DNA of 64,000 bases from JBGLNJ01 sp034434835 (GTDB taxonomy: Bacteria > Chloroflexota > Anaerolineae > Fen-1058), in contig DAOTXX010000179.1 of the NCBI GenBank assembly GCA_034434835.1, positions 55,289 to 119,288 of the forward strand, in the 5' to 3' direction. The notes under the pieces are model-generated. The model had not been told where the DNA came from and ran no database searches. It saw nothing but the letters and a program-made list of their open reading frames with translations. Made by a program: the position numbers and the translations under genes. This document shows, piece after piece, positions 26,601 to 34,469 of the stretch (position 1 is the first letter of the stretch; each line of letters starts with the position of its first letter).

Positions 26601-29600
26601 CCGATCGGTGGTCGGCATGGGAGCGAAATAAATGTCCAGCAACAATTGGGTAATGTCCTCGAGGGAAGTCACGTCGGTCTCGCGCGTTGCGTCCTCAATG
26701 GCTTTGCGCAGCCGGGCTTGCTGTTCCTCTGACCAGCGCTGATACGAGGACTCGAAGATGGTCTGGATCGCCTTGATCACGGACCACACATCCAACTGCG
26801 ACTTGTTGAGCGTGCGCAGGGCCTCGAGCGCGCTCTGGTTGTTCAGGGCGGGCTTTTGCGCTTCCAGATCGCTTATCAGTCGCTCAACATCGCGCTGGAT
26901 GCGGGGGTCATCACTGGCGTTTAGCGCTTCTTCGGCCAGCCGCTGCAAGCTGTCGGCCATTTCCAGCGCGCTGGTCCATTTCACCTGCAAGCGGCGCGGC
27001 ACGCCGGTATCCACCTGATCGATCAGCAGGCTGATCACCTTGCGATCGTAAGCCGTCTCCAGGTCTGGTTGGAGCTTGCGCAGGACATCGTCGGCTGAGG
27101 CGATAGGGTCATCGTCGCGCTCGCCGCGGAGGCCACGCAGCGCCGTCAGCCTGGACTCTTTGAGGAGCGGGTACACTTTTTGGAGATGCCGGGCGACCTG
27201 ACCGATCGTCACAGGCTGGTGCTGTCCTTTCATCTCTTGTTGCTCTTCGGCCCAAGAGAGAAACTCGCCGATCTTGACCTCGAGTTGCTCTTTTTCTTCT
27301 TCCAGGTGCTGCTGACGTTTCTCGACCCATTCTTCGACCGGTGCTCGGAGGATGCGCTTGACCAGGTAATCCTGATAAGCCTTCAGACCGCGCTCGACGA
27401 GATCGTTCAGTGTCTCGCTCAGCGTCTCGGCGGTCGTGTCCTGGATGTGCTGCGCCAGGAACATGATGCTGAACGGCGGCAGACACGGCGCGTGCAAAGC
27501 GGCCTGCCGTGCTCCTTTGAGGATGTTCCTGACGTGGTAGGGCGACGTGGCGACATAGAGCAGGGGCACAATGCTGTCAAGATAATCGAATAGCGGCTGT
27601 TCGCGGCGAGCGGGCATCTGGTCTTGCTTGCGCGGGCGCTCTTCGAACTCGCGCTTGAGCCGGTCGGCGATCTCAGGCTCGATCATCTCCCACAGCTCGT
27701 CGTGCAAGTCATCGCGGGTGAGAACGCGCAGACGCTGATCGTAAATCAGTTGGCGCTGTCGGTTGAGCACGTCGTCGTATTCCAGGACGTGCTTGCGGAT
27801 GTCAAAGTTGCGCCCTTCGACGCGCGTCTGGGCCTGCTCGATGGTCTTGTCGAGCATGTTGTGCTCCAACGGCACATCGCGATCGAGCCTGGCCCAGTCC
27901 ATAATGCCTTTGATGCGGTCGCCGCCGAACAGACGCATCAGGTCGTCTTCGAGCGAGATGTAAAAGCGCGAAGCGCCTGGCTCGCCTTGACGCCCGGCGC
28001 GGCCACGTAACTGGTTGTCAATTCGCCGCGCCTCGTGTCGCTCGGTGCCCAGCACGAATAGCCCGCCCGCGGCCAGCACGTTTTCGCGCATGCGGACGTA
28101 CTGCGGCGCGACTTCGGCCACGACCGTGTAAAACTGGGACGTGCTCACCTGGAACGGATCGAGTCCGCGCCCTTTGAGGCGTTCGTAGGCGGCCTGGCGA
28201 ATGGCGTCGGGCAGCTCGCCGCCCAACTGGATGTCCACGCCGCGCCCGGCCATGCTGGTGGCGAGGGTGACGGCGCCGAGCACCCCCGCATCGGCGATGA
28301 TCTCGGCCTCTTTAGCGTGCTCTTTGGCGTTGAGGAGCGCAAAGGTCGTCTCTTGATCGAGTTCCAAAGTCCCTGCGCGGCGTCGTTCGTCGCGCACCCA
28401 TCGCTGGTACTTGATGCCTTCTCGCAAGACGCGCTTGAGCGTCGCAGGATCGTCAATCCCCCACAGGCCCGCTAGCGTCGTAAGGTTCTCGGGTGTGGTC
28501 GGCTGCGCCGTGGGCAATTCCAGCTTGCGCGCAATTGCGTCACATTCGCCTGGCGTGATCTGGTCCAGGGGCTTGAGCAGCGCGGGGTGTTGCTCGATAG
28601 ACTCGCCCGCCTGGCGGATCGCCTCCTGCAAGAGCGACACGCGCCCAAGCATCTCGAGCATGGAGACGTGCAGGCGTGCGGCCAGCTTTTCCGACTTTTC
28701 CACCGACGTCGTGCCGACCAACACCGGCTGCCCGGCGCAGTGCTTTTGGACGATCTCTTTGACGATGGCCTGCCACTTGGCTTCTTCGGTCGAATAGATC
28801 ACGTCTGCGTAATCGGTGCGACGGTAAAAGACCGGGCGGGTCTCGCCCTCGCGGCAATACGTGATCACCTCGGTGCCATTCTGGCGCTGGCGCACGGTGA
28901 CCAGGCGCGGGCCGGACGGCTGGGGATGGCTGACCTGATATTCGACGTTGGTCGGGATGGTCACCACGCTCAACTTGTAGATCGCGTACAGCTCTTCTTC
29001 TTCGCTTTTGGCCGTGCCCGTCATGCCCGCCAGCCGCCGGTACATGCGGAAAAAGTTTTGAATGGTGACGGTGGCGTTGGTCATCATCGGCGGACGGATG
29101 TCCTTGACGCCTTCTTTGGCTTCGATGGCCTGGTGCAGCCCATCCGAGAGCCGACGATCCGGCATGAGCCGTCCGGTGTGCTGATCGATCAGGATCACGC
29201 GCCCGCCCTTGACGATGTAATCGCGGTCGCGCCGATAGAGCGCCTCGGCATTGAGGCTTTGTTCCAGGTAATGCAGGTAGATCGCGTTGGCGTCGTCATA
29301 GATGTTGGCGATGCCCAGTTCTTCTTCGACCTTGGCCAGCCCGGCCGGGGTCGTGACGACGTAGCGATCTTTTTCGTCAAATGTATAGTCTTCTCCAGGC
29401 TTGAGCTTTTTGGCGATGCTGGCAAAGCGGCGATAATCCTCGATGGATTGGGCCGACTCGCCGGAGATGATCAACGGAGTGCGTGCTTCGTCAATCAGGA
29501 TGTTGTCCACTTCGTCCACAATCGCGTAATACAGCTCGCGCTGGACACGGTCTTCGAGAGCGTAGGCCAGGTTGTCGCGCAGATAGTCAAAGCCGAACTC

Positions 29601-30404
29601 GTTGTTCGTGCCATAGGTGATGTCGGCCTCGTAAGCTTCGCGGCGGTCGGGGACGGTCTGCCAGGTCTCGGTCAGGCTGTTGCCCTTGCGGGTCCAGATG
29701 CGGCGCTTGCGCGTGCGGACCGGACGCAGATCGCGGTAAGGCCCGCGAGTGTAACCGCGCTGGTAGATGAACGTCTGCGGGTTGCCCTTGAGGTCCGCGC
29801 CTTGCAGAACCCCCACGCTCAAGCCAAGCAGGTCGTATAGCGCGCCCATCCACACCGCGTCGCGCCGCGCCAGATAATCGTTGACGGTGACGATGTGCAC
29901 GCCGCGTCCCAGTAGCGCGTTCAGATAAGCAGGCAGCGTGGCAACCAGCGTTTTGCCTTCGCCCGTGCGCATCTCGGCGATTTTGCCTTCGTGCAAGACA
30001 ATGCCGCCGATGAGTTGAACGTCAAACGGGCGCAGGTAAATCGTCCGCTTGGCCGCTTCACGCACGGCCGCAAAGGCGCGCGGCAGAACCTCCCCCAGCG
30101 CGGCCTTTTCGGCTTCATCCAGTTTAGCGTGCAGGTTTTCGAGTTCGATCTCGAGCGTGCGGCGGCGCTGTGCGTTCGGCTCGGAGGCGATCATCCTGCG
30201 CTGATCGGCCACGCGCTCCCGGGCGGCATAGGTACTGGCGGCCACCTGTGCCCGCAGCTCGGCGGTCAATTCGCGCAAGGCCGCGTCACTTATCGCCTGA
30301 AATCTGTCTTCCAGGCGGTTGATCTCGTCTACAATCGGCTTGAGCCGGGACACTTGGCGCTCGGAGGAATCACCCACCACCCGGCTCAAAAAATTCTTGA
30401 GCAT
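23655..30404 (-). CDS. secA: Preprotein translocase ATPase SecA with a giant repeat insertion (2249 residues)
   Basis: SecA drives protein export through SecYEG; usual length is 800-1000 residues. The start is ATG 30404 (MLKNFLSRVVGDS, GAGAGG upstream). Residues 1 to about 890 are a complete SecA core. They include Walker A in MRTGEGKTLVATLPAYLNAL (about 146), DEVDNILIDEARTPLIISG (about 294), the preprotein-binding region, GTSMAGRG-type motifs (ATSMAGRGVDIQLGG) and RGRAGRQGEPGASRFY. The helical scaffold begins with VLEYDDVLNRQRQLIYDQR (about 875). It resumes only near residue 2180 (LLNHISQLWIGYLTRIEDLQ, then GLEAFGQRDPLVEYKRRAFE). Roughly 1270 residues are inserted. The last 750 of these form about twelve tandem repeats of about 63 residues (P-h-x-E-L ... 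L-x-x-x-x-YF-x-D ...). The C-terminal SecB/zinc-binding tail is absent. No frameshift is seen; it is one clean frame. Confidence 0.95.
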   Translation of the reverse strand: MLKNFLSRVVGDSSERQVSRLKPIVDEINRLEDRFQAISDAALRELTAELRAQVAASTYAARERVADQRRMIASEPNAQRRRTLEIELENLHAKLDEAEKAALGEVLPRAFAAVREAAKRTIYLRPFDVQLIGGIVLHEGKIAEMRTGEGKTLVATLPAYLNALLGRGVHIVTVNDYLARRDAVWMGALYDLLGLSVGVLQGADLKGNPQTFIYQRGYTRGPYRDLRPVRTRKRRIWTRKGNSLTETWQTVPDRREAYEADITYGTNNEFGFDYLRDNLAYALEDRVQRELYYAIVDEVDNILIDEARTPLIISGESAQSIEDYRRFASIAKKLKPGEDYTFDEKDRYVVTTPAGLAKVEEELGIANIYDDANAIYLHYLEQSLNAEALYRRDRDYIVKGGRVILIDQHTGRLMPDRRLSDGLHQAIEAKEGVKDIRPPMMTNATVTIQNFFRMYRRLAGMTGTAKSEEEELYAIYKLSVVTIPTNVEYQVSHPQPSGPRLVTVRQRQNGTEVITYCREGETRPVFYRRTDYADVIYSTEEAKWQAIVKEIVQKHCAGQPVLVGTTSVEKSEKLAARLHVSMLEMLGRVSLLQEAIRQAGESIEQHPALLKPLDQITPGECDAIARKLELPTAQPTTPENLTTLAGLWGIDDPATLKRVLREGIKYQRWVRDERRRAGTLELDQETTFALLNAKEHAKEAEIIADAGVLGAVTLATSMAGRGVDIQLGGELPDAIRQAAYERLKGRGLDPFQVSTSQFYTVVAEVAPQYVRMRENVLAAGGLFVLGTERHEARRIDNQLRGRAGRQGEPGASRFYISLEDDLMRLFGGDRIKGIMDWARLDRDVPLEHNMLDKTIEQAQTRVEGRNFDIRKHVLEYDDVLNRQRQLIYDQRLRVLTRDDLHDELWEMIEPEIADRLKREFEERPRKQDQMPARREQPLFDYLDSIVPLLYVATSPYHVRNILKGARQAALHAPCLPPFSIMFLAQHIQDTTAETLSETLNDLVERGLKAYQDYLVKRILRAPVEEWVEKRQQHLEEEKEQLEVKIGEFLSWAEEQQEMKGQHQPVTIGQVARHLQKVYPLLKESRLTALRGLRGERDDDPIASADDVLRKLQPDLETAYDRKVISLLIDQVDTGVPRRLQVKWTSALEMADSLQRLAEEALNASDDPRIQRDVERLISDLEAQKPALNNQSALEALRTLNKSQLDVWSVIKAIQTIFESSYQRWSEEQQARLRKAIEDATRETDVTSLEDITQLLLDIYFAPMPTTDRQGRAAMDYALAFLPQFQARAVAAALKPDDRLSAIMATLEQAVALRQQVWGEDRFARQSQETLEQLKHHERQTMVRYWARQLVQEYGEQSPAQWPEAIQEAWQQWEWMRQFQAQPLGQLSNFAQITAHLAETWTADLNNWDDLDAESQAQLEEQAIELGAFAETEAEQQLFQLRLNDLRKEKRDELILALGRSYLEGVRLQTMGELTPEAQAVVRECLRQRGAFTDQARKQRFLVHERLIDLGEQAAQEACQELARRRLHQQRERHIAKETSHDIREAVERALVDSGCLIDAAKQQATLQLSLAQLDPDTLDALRGQLGRMQLAEARRAANGPVDPTLRQEMIAYLKQAHYFVDQARAEAVRQQSIAQLNSTVGELARQSVLAYLDAILRSRAIGEMPDWLQQAINDYLAQCDYFVDAGKLKQWESKTLANLPNAVQAELSKLVSARITDTMADQPMGKLAPDLISAIQRYLDDRQLFRKRAEREAVLEKRLSDLNPTLREELVGFLTRTQLDSLPRKPVADLPGEWGEAARLVLKRSDTVHDHEKQEILPMLQIAELEDGVQRGLEKHLTQEFDGWLHARPISDLPIEVQEQVSRVLDQNEYLLDPQAITAFDVAQLDAAAPVYAGLAQHLGSRLTAQVNHRPLGELEAPTRDRIWQGLQAIGYFYDEDKRRKLLAGTLTDLRNKAPEAYQLVEDMLARQVYQDIARRPVAELTDDQRRELSEYLEQAGYFADQNALTQSSSQKPAALKPNDYEAVAQALGKWRVEPYQESNIGDWPDELLTSIKALLSEQGRVGNQTLLEQFRQQGLAALDAAMRTQLTRWWLDRQTASIHARCLAELDDETRLRVEEFLETQAASSAARSLPADMDREELLHLAGYWARRRLARLAPHKLSSLDPDDQQAIRSFYGWSTWHEHAKNTLLNHISQLWIGYLTRIEDLQQGIGLEAFGQRDPLVEYKRRAFEMFDDLLAMIRRSVVATVFH

Positions 30405-30565
30405 ACCATGACCTCTCAATCGTGTGGGTATTATAGCACATCTTTTGAGGGAAACCTCCAGTGTCGTAAAGATGCCAAGTAGTTTCAATATCTTTACTGC
30501 GTGTTTGCAGATTTTTTACATCCATCGGATAGGATGGCAGTCAGAGATCATCCATGGAGGACAAA

Positions 30566-31213
30566 ATGACTGGAAAGATTCGATGGATCATCGCGTCAGT
30601 CGTCGCTGTTGTTTTGTTAGCCAGTGGGGCGCTGGGCGCAGTTGCCTTTGCTCAGACGCCGCCTCCGCAAGAACAAAAGCCGGGGGAGGTGTTTTGGACA
30701 ACGCTGGCCAGTAAGCTCAATGTGAGTCAGGACGCGCTCAAGGCGGCATTCCGCGAGGCGGCCAAGGCCGTCGTCGCGCAAAGCGTCAAGGATGGCAAGC
30801 TCAAGCCAGAAGCTGCCGATAAGCTCAATCAGCGGATTGACAAGATGCCGCTTGACAGGGTGCCGTTGCCGATCCTGCCGCAGCGCAAGCCTGCCCAAGA
30901 CCGGGCCAGGTTCGAATCGCTCCAGCAAATGCTCGACACGGCGGCAAATGTGCTGGACATGGGGCCGAGCGATTTGAGGCAGGAGCTGCGCCATGGCCTG
31001 ACGCTGGGACAGATCGCTCAGCAAAAGGGCGTGGACCCCAACAAGCTCAAGGCGGCGATGTTGGCGGTGCCTTTTGCACGGATTGACGAGGCCGTCAAGA
31101 ACGGCAAGCTGACGCAGGACAAGGCCGATGAACTCAAGGCCAAGATTGAAAAGAGCATTGACCTGAACAAGCGCATCCGCTTGCCAGATCAGCCGCCAGC
31201 CAGGCAACCCTAG
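30566..31213 (+). CDS. Secreted helical protein with DUF2680-like repeats
   Basis: A 215-residue protein from ATG 30566 (MTGKIRW), chosen because GGAGG lies 5 nt upstream; ATG 30554 overlaps that site. A signal peptide (IIASVVAVVLLASGALGAVAFA) leads to a mature Lys/Gln-rich helical protein. Two related units are visible: LNVSQDALKAAFREAAKAVV...VKDGKLKPEAADKLNQRI near residues 40-90 and VDPNKLKAAMLAVPFARIDE...VKNGKLTQDKADELKAKI near 155-200. This pattern is that of DUF2680/YckD-like exported proteins of unknown function. The stop codon TAG (31211-31213) lies inside the left end of a dispersed element (CTAGGAAAGTG). The gene is divergent from secA. Confidence 0.85.
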   Translation: MTGKIRWIIASVVAVVLLASGALGAVAFAQTPPPQEQKPGEVFWTTLASKLNVSQDALKAAFREAAKAVVAQSVKDGKLKPEAADKLNQRIDKMPLDRVPLPILPQRKPAQDRARFESLQQMLDTAANVLDMGPSDLRQELRHGLTLGQIAQQKGVDPNKLKAAMLAVPFARIDEAVKNGKLTQDKADELKAKIEKSIDLNKRIRLPDQPPARQP

Positions 31214-31500
31214 GAAAGTGCTGAAAAACCCTTCTTTCACTGCCAAGCACGCCGAGAGCGCAGAGAAAACGTAACTGTTCAGCCCGCTCCCGGCGGGATG
31301 ATGAATCATCCCGCTGATGCTGGAAACTGGCTGAAGCCAGTTGAGACCGGCCTGCTTCAGCAGGCCGGACATAGCGGCCGCGAAATTCATTTCGCGGCGA
31401 ACAAGCCTGAACAGTTACGCTCTCGGCTTCTCAAAAAAGTCCAACTTTCACCCGTTTGCAGTATAGCAGCCTGAAGGCTGCAATCCAGCAATTTGCCAAA
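31210..31500. repeat. Composite dispersed element with a four-hairpin cassette (copy A)
   Basis: The left end CTAGGAAAGTGCTGAAAAAC (31210-31229) matches the left end of the element at 45917. Inside, 31271-31418 is bounded by perfect 12-bp inverted repeats GTAACTGTTCAG. It holds four hairpins with tetraloops TGAA, TGAA, TTCA, TTCA: 31294-31313, 31325-31342, 31347-31368 and 31377-31398. A further GCAGCC-TGAA-GGCTGC hairpin lies near 31469. No gene is seen between 31214 and 31644. Confidence 0.8.
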
Positions 31501-31538
31501 CGCCAGTTGTTTTACAACTCCTTAGGGCAAGGCGTCCA

Positions 31539-31567
31539 AGCCGCCCGGTTCAGGGCGGCTTTTTTTG
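31539..31567 (+). terminator. Intrinsic terminator
   Basis: Stem AGCCGCCC / GGGCGGCT (31539-31546, 31553-31560) with a 6-nt loop is followed by eight T. It lies between the DUF2680-like gene and the TPR gene, and insulates the latter. Confidence 0.85.
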
Positions 31568-31644
31568 TTTGGAGTGTGTTTTCCCAAAATCTCTGAAACA
31601 GGTGTAGAATTCTTGTACCTCTTGATCTGGGAGGAGAACACCTG

Positions 31645-32802
31645 ATGGCATCCGAAAGACTCGAGCTGGCTCGACAACTGATCCGGCAAGGACGGGAGGC
31701 AGAAGCTCTGGCGGCAGTGGAATCGGTGGTACGCGCCGATGCCTCCAACGTCGAGGCCCTGATGTTGATCAGCAAGCTATATGGGAGCTTGGGCAAACAT
31801 CAGTTCAGCCTCCAGGCCGCCCTGCGCGCCGCGCAGTTGGCGCCAGAGAGCGTTGAAGCGATGCTGTGCCTGGCGAGAGCGTATCACCACCTGGGCGATA
31901 TGGAGAAATGTGATCGGTGTCTGAGTGTTGCAGTCTCCCGCGATCCGGCCTGGCTGCGCGCCCAGTTCTTTCAGCAAATCAAGGCGGCCGGCGATGTAGA
32001 CGAGAACAGTTTGCCCGGTCGAGTGGTGCTGGTCTTCGACCAGGTGGCTGAGCAGCCGGATGCTTTGCCCTTTGTGGCGTATAATCTGGGCCGATTGCTG
32101 TTGGCCCTGGGCGCGCGTCATGCAGCCCGTCAGGCTTACGAGCGCGCGTGTGAACAAGACCCAGAGATGGCCGAAGCGTTTGCCGGCGTAGGCGAGCTGG
32201 AATTCATGGAGGGGCGATTCGAGCAATGTCTGGAGTGGTTCGACGAGGCCCGGCGCTGCCGGTGGGTGAAAACCAAGACCGACTTGCTCTTTGATCGCGA
32301 GCAAATGACGCAGAGCGTTGCGGCGGGCGACATGACACAAGGCCAGGTGGATCGTTACGCCGCCCGCGCGCTCGCGCGGCTGGGCCGGTTCATCGAAGCG
32401 AACCGGATGATGCAATCCGCCATTGAGTGGCAGCCTTGGGACATTGACAGTGTCCGTCGAGACATCGTCGGTGAGTACCTGGCGGTCGGGCAGGCGATCC
32501 AGGCGCAGCAGGGGCTTGAGGCCGCGATCAAAATCTGGGAGGCAGCCCAAGAAACGGCGCGGCAGGCAAACGCTCACGAGCTGTTCCTGCAATTGGGCCG
32601 GGCCTATCTGCAGATGGCAGCGCAGGCTTATGATCAAAAGGATCGTCATCAGATGGCGATGTGGCTGGAGCGCGCGCGAAATCTGGTGGATGCGCCGCCT
32701 GCCGCCATTCCCCCGGAAGCGGCTCCCGCATGGGATGAACTGCGCGCGGCAGTCAAGCAAGCCAGGGGCAGAGGATCGGGAAGGTTAGAGAGGTTGTTGT
32801 AG
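31645..32802 (+). CDS. Tetratricopeptide-repeat protein
   Basis: A 385-residue soluble protein composed largely of TPR-like helix pairs. Examples are ARQLIRQGREAEALAAVESV, LMLISKLYGSLGKHQFSLQA, AMLCLARAYHHLGDMEKCDR and LGRLLLALGARHAARQAYER. A second part (from about residue 190) has the same helical look. No signal peptide or catalytic domain is seen. The ribosome site GGGAGGAG precedes ATG 31645. TPR proteins are scaffolds; the partner is unknown. Its last 18 bases overlap the end of a truncated DUF5615 frame on the other strand, suggesting an old insertion or deletion next to its 3' end. Confidence 0.9.
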   Translation: MASERLELARQLIRQGREAEALAAVESVVRADASNVEALMLISKLYGSLGKHQFSLQAALRAAQLAPESVEAMLCLARAYHHLGDMEKCDRCLSVAVSRDPAWLRAQFFQQIKAAGDVDENSLPGRVVLVFDQVAEQPDALPFVAYNLGRLLLALGARHAARQAYERACEQDPEMAEAFAGVGELEFMEGRFEQCLEWFDEARRCRWVKTKTDLLFDREQMTQSVAAGDMTQGQVDRYAARALARLGRFIEANRMMQSAIEWQPWDIDSVRRDIVGEYLAVGQAIQAQQGLEAAIKIWEAAQETARQANAHELFLQLGRAYLQMAAQAYDQKDRHQMAMWLERARNLVDAPPAAIPPEAAPAWDELRAAVKQARGRGSGRLERLL

Positions 32803-32967
32803 CAAAAGTACGCGCTCTTGCGCGGCGGCATACTCAAGTTGTGCTCTGTCATCCTGTTCTGACATCCCGGCGTCGAGCACTGTTATCACATCTATGCCGC
32901 GTGCTCGCAGTCCCTGCACAACAGCGCGAGCCATCGCGTCTTCGTCCACATACAAGCGAATCTGCAT
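32785..32967 (-). pseudogene. Truncated DUF5615 (PIN-like) toxin remnant
   Basis: A 60-codon frame starting MQIRLYVDEDAMARAVVQGL then RARGIDVITVLDAGMSEQDD, the N-terminal half of DUF5615-type PIN-like proteins (usually about 110-120 residues). The frame reaches RVLLLQQPL and stops, where intact members continue VLLTHN.RDF. The catalytic N-terminal D-E-D is kept, but the C-terminal half is gone. Its start overlaps the DUF433 remnant's stop (TAATG), the usual arrangement of the DUF433-DUF5615 pair. Judged a decayed module. Confidence 0.75.
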
Positions 32968-33085
32968 TATGCCAGCCTCATTGCTTGCTGGTATTCAAGT
33001 CTTTCTGCATCCAACTTTTCGGCAGCGAGGTCAGCTTCTATTTCTTCTCTGTTTGCATGGTAGTGCGCTAATGCGGCGTATCGGC
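32967..33085 (-). pseudogene. C-terminal remnant of a DUF433 antitoxin
   Basis: In the frame ending TAA at 32969-32967, the translation reads RYAALAHYHANREEIEADLA then AEKLDAERLEYQQAMRLA. This is the C-terminal pattern of DUF433 antitoxins (AL.YYH.N..EIE..L..E). No matching N-terminal HTH is found upstream: the sequence switches near 33085 to an unrelated frame. So it is a roughly 37-codon fragment, directly coupled to the truncated DUF5615 frame. Confidence 0.65.
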
Positions 33086-33208
33086 ATTGCGGAGAAAAAA
33101 GCGGCCCGTGCTTTGGGCGTGTACTCGATGCGGTACATTTGAATTATAGCATCGTTTTGGACTGGCGTGTATTGCCAAATTGCGGCATAATTCCCACAAG
33201 GGAATAAC

Positions 33209-33592
33209 GTGAAGCTTTCTCGCGCGCAGTTGGAGCAAATCATCGCGCAGGCCTGCGCCGATGCGCCGATGGAAACGTGCGGACTGATGGCCGGACGCGA
33301 CGGTCGCGTGGAACGGGTTCTGCCGGTGCCGAATGTCCTGCGCAGCCGCGTCGAGTATCGCATGGACGGCCAGGAGTTTGCCGATGCGATGGTCGCGTGC
33401 GACTTTGAGCCGCTGGCGATCTATCATTCGCATCCACAGGGGCCGTCCATCCCTTCGCCCACCGACATCGCTCAGGCGTTTTATCCAGACTCGGTCTATA
33501 TCATCATCTCGCTGGGTCAAGAGCCGCCCAGCGTGCGAGCTTTTCGCATTGTGGAAGGCGTCGTGACTGAGGTTGAGCTAGAGGTTGAATGA
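33209..33592 (+). CDS. JAMM/MPN-domain metalloprotease (Mov34/Rad24-like)
   Basis: A 127-residue single-domain protein with a full JAMM zinc motif: E22 in METCGLMAG and H-x-H-P in IYHSHPQGPSIPSPTDIAQA, with the closing S and D. Bacterial members cleave ubiquitin-like sulfur carriers or C-terminal adducts, as Mec does for CysO. It starts at GTG 33209 with AAGGGA upstream. It is followed 1 bp later by an E1-like enzyme gene, a classic pairing for sulfur-carrier processing in cysteine, thiamine or molybdopterin metabolism. No ThiS/MoaD-like carrier gene is in view. Confidence 0.92.
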   Translation: MKLSRAQLEQIIAQACADAPMETCGLMAGRDGRVERVLPVPNVLRSRVEYRMDGQEFADAMVACDFEPLAIYHSHPQGPSIPSPTDIAQAFYPDSVYIIISLGQEPPSVRAFRIVEGVVTEVELEVE

Positions 33593-33593
33593 C

Positions 33594-34406
33594 ATGTTCG
33601 GTTTTACCGAAGAGCAAATTCATCGCTATGCACGTCATATCGTCCTGCCGCAACTGGGCGGTAAGGGTCAGCGCAAGCTGCTGGATTCGCGTGTGCTCGT
33701 CGTCGGGGTAGGGGGGTTGGGATCGCCAGTGAGCCTCTACCTGGCGGCAGCGGGCGTGGGCACGATCGGCCTGGTGGACAATGACGTGGTGGATATTTCC
33801 AACTTGCAGCGGCAGATCGTCCATCGCAACGATAACGTCGGCAGGCCCAAAGTCGCTTCGGCGGCAGAAACGCTGCGCGCGCTCAATCCCGATGTGAATG
33901 TGGTGCAGCATCAAGTCACATTCTCCTCGGCCAACGCGATGGAACTGGTGGCGGAATACGATCTGGTCGTCGAGTGCAGCGACAATTTTCCCTCCAAGTA
34001 CCTGGCGAACGATGCGTGTGTGCTGTGCCACAAGCCGTTCGTGTGGGGCGCCGTGTTTCAGTTCGACGGGCAGATGTCGGCCGTGTTGCCTGGGCAGGGC
34101 CCCTGTTACCGCTGCATCTTTCCAACGCCTCCGCCGCCGGGCAGCGTGCCGACCTGTGTCGAAGCCGGCATTCTCGGCGCGCTCGTCGGCGTCGTCGGAA
34201 GCTGGCAGGCGTTGGAGGCGATCAAGCTGCTGGCGGGCATCGGCGAGCCGCTCGTCGGGCGGCTGCTGATCCTGGATGGGCTGGGTGCGATGGCAGACAC
34301 GGTCCAGGTCAAGCGCCGCAGCGATTGTGCTTTATGTGGCAATCGCCCGACGATCCACGAACTGATTGACTATGAGGTGTTTTGCGGCTTGCGTCAACCT
34401 GCGTGA
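33594..34406 (+). CDS. E1-like adenylyltransferase (ThiF/MoeB/HesA family)
   Basis: A 270-residue enzyme that adenylates the C-terminal Gly-Gly of ubiquitin-like sulfur carriers. The nucleotide-binding loop is VVGVGGLGSPVSLYLAAAGV (about 38), the conserved DNDVVDISNLQRQIV loop follows, and R73-type residues are in QRQIVHRND. The zinc site is formed by CYRCIF and CALCGN. The active-site cysteine area is PTCVEAGILG. The start at ATG 33594 lies 1 bp after the JAMM gene stop; TTG 33585 is possible but less likely. It has no rhodanese domain, so it is MoeB/ThiF-type. The substrate carrier is not encoded nearby. Confidence 0.93.
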   Translation: MFGFTEEQIHRYARHIVLPQLGGKGQRKLLDSRVLVVGVGGLGSPVSLYLAAAGVGTIGLVDNDVVDISNLQRQIVHRNDNVGRPKVASAAETLRALNPDVNVVQHQVTFSSANAMELVAEYDLVVECSDNFPSKYLANDACVLCHKPFVWGAVFQFDGQMSAVLPGQGPCYRCIFPTPPPPGSVPTCVEAGILGALVGVVGSWQALEAIKLLAGIGEPLVGRLLILDGLGAMADTVQVKRRSDCALCGNRPTIHELIDYEVFCGLRQPA

Positions 34407-34469
34407 CGCAACGAACGGGCTGACGTGGTGTTTTGTTTGTTAGACACGTATTGAGGAGAGTGCGGAAAA

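Noticed and set aside
24621..26732. 703-codon open frame on the plus strand
   Set aside because: It is antisense to secA. High GC and codon bias leave long shadow frames; no ribosome site or recognisable protein.
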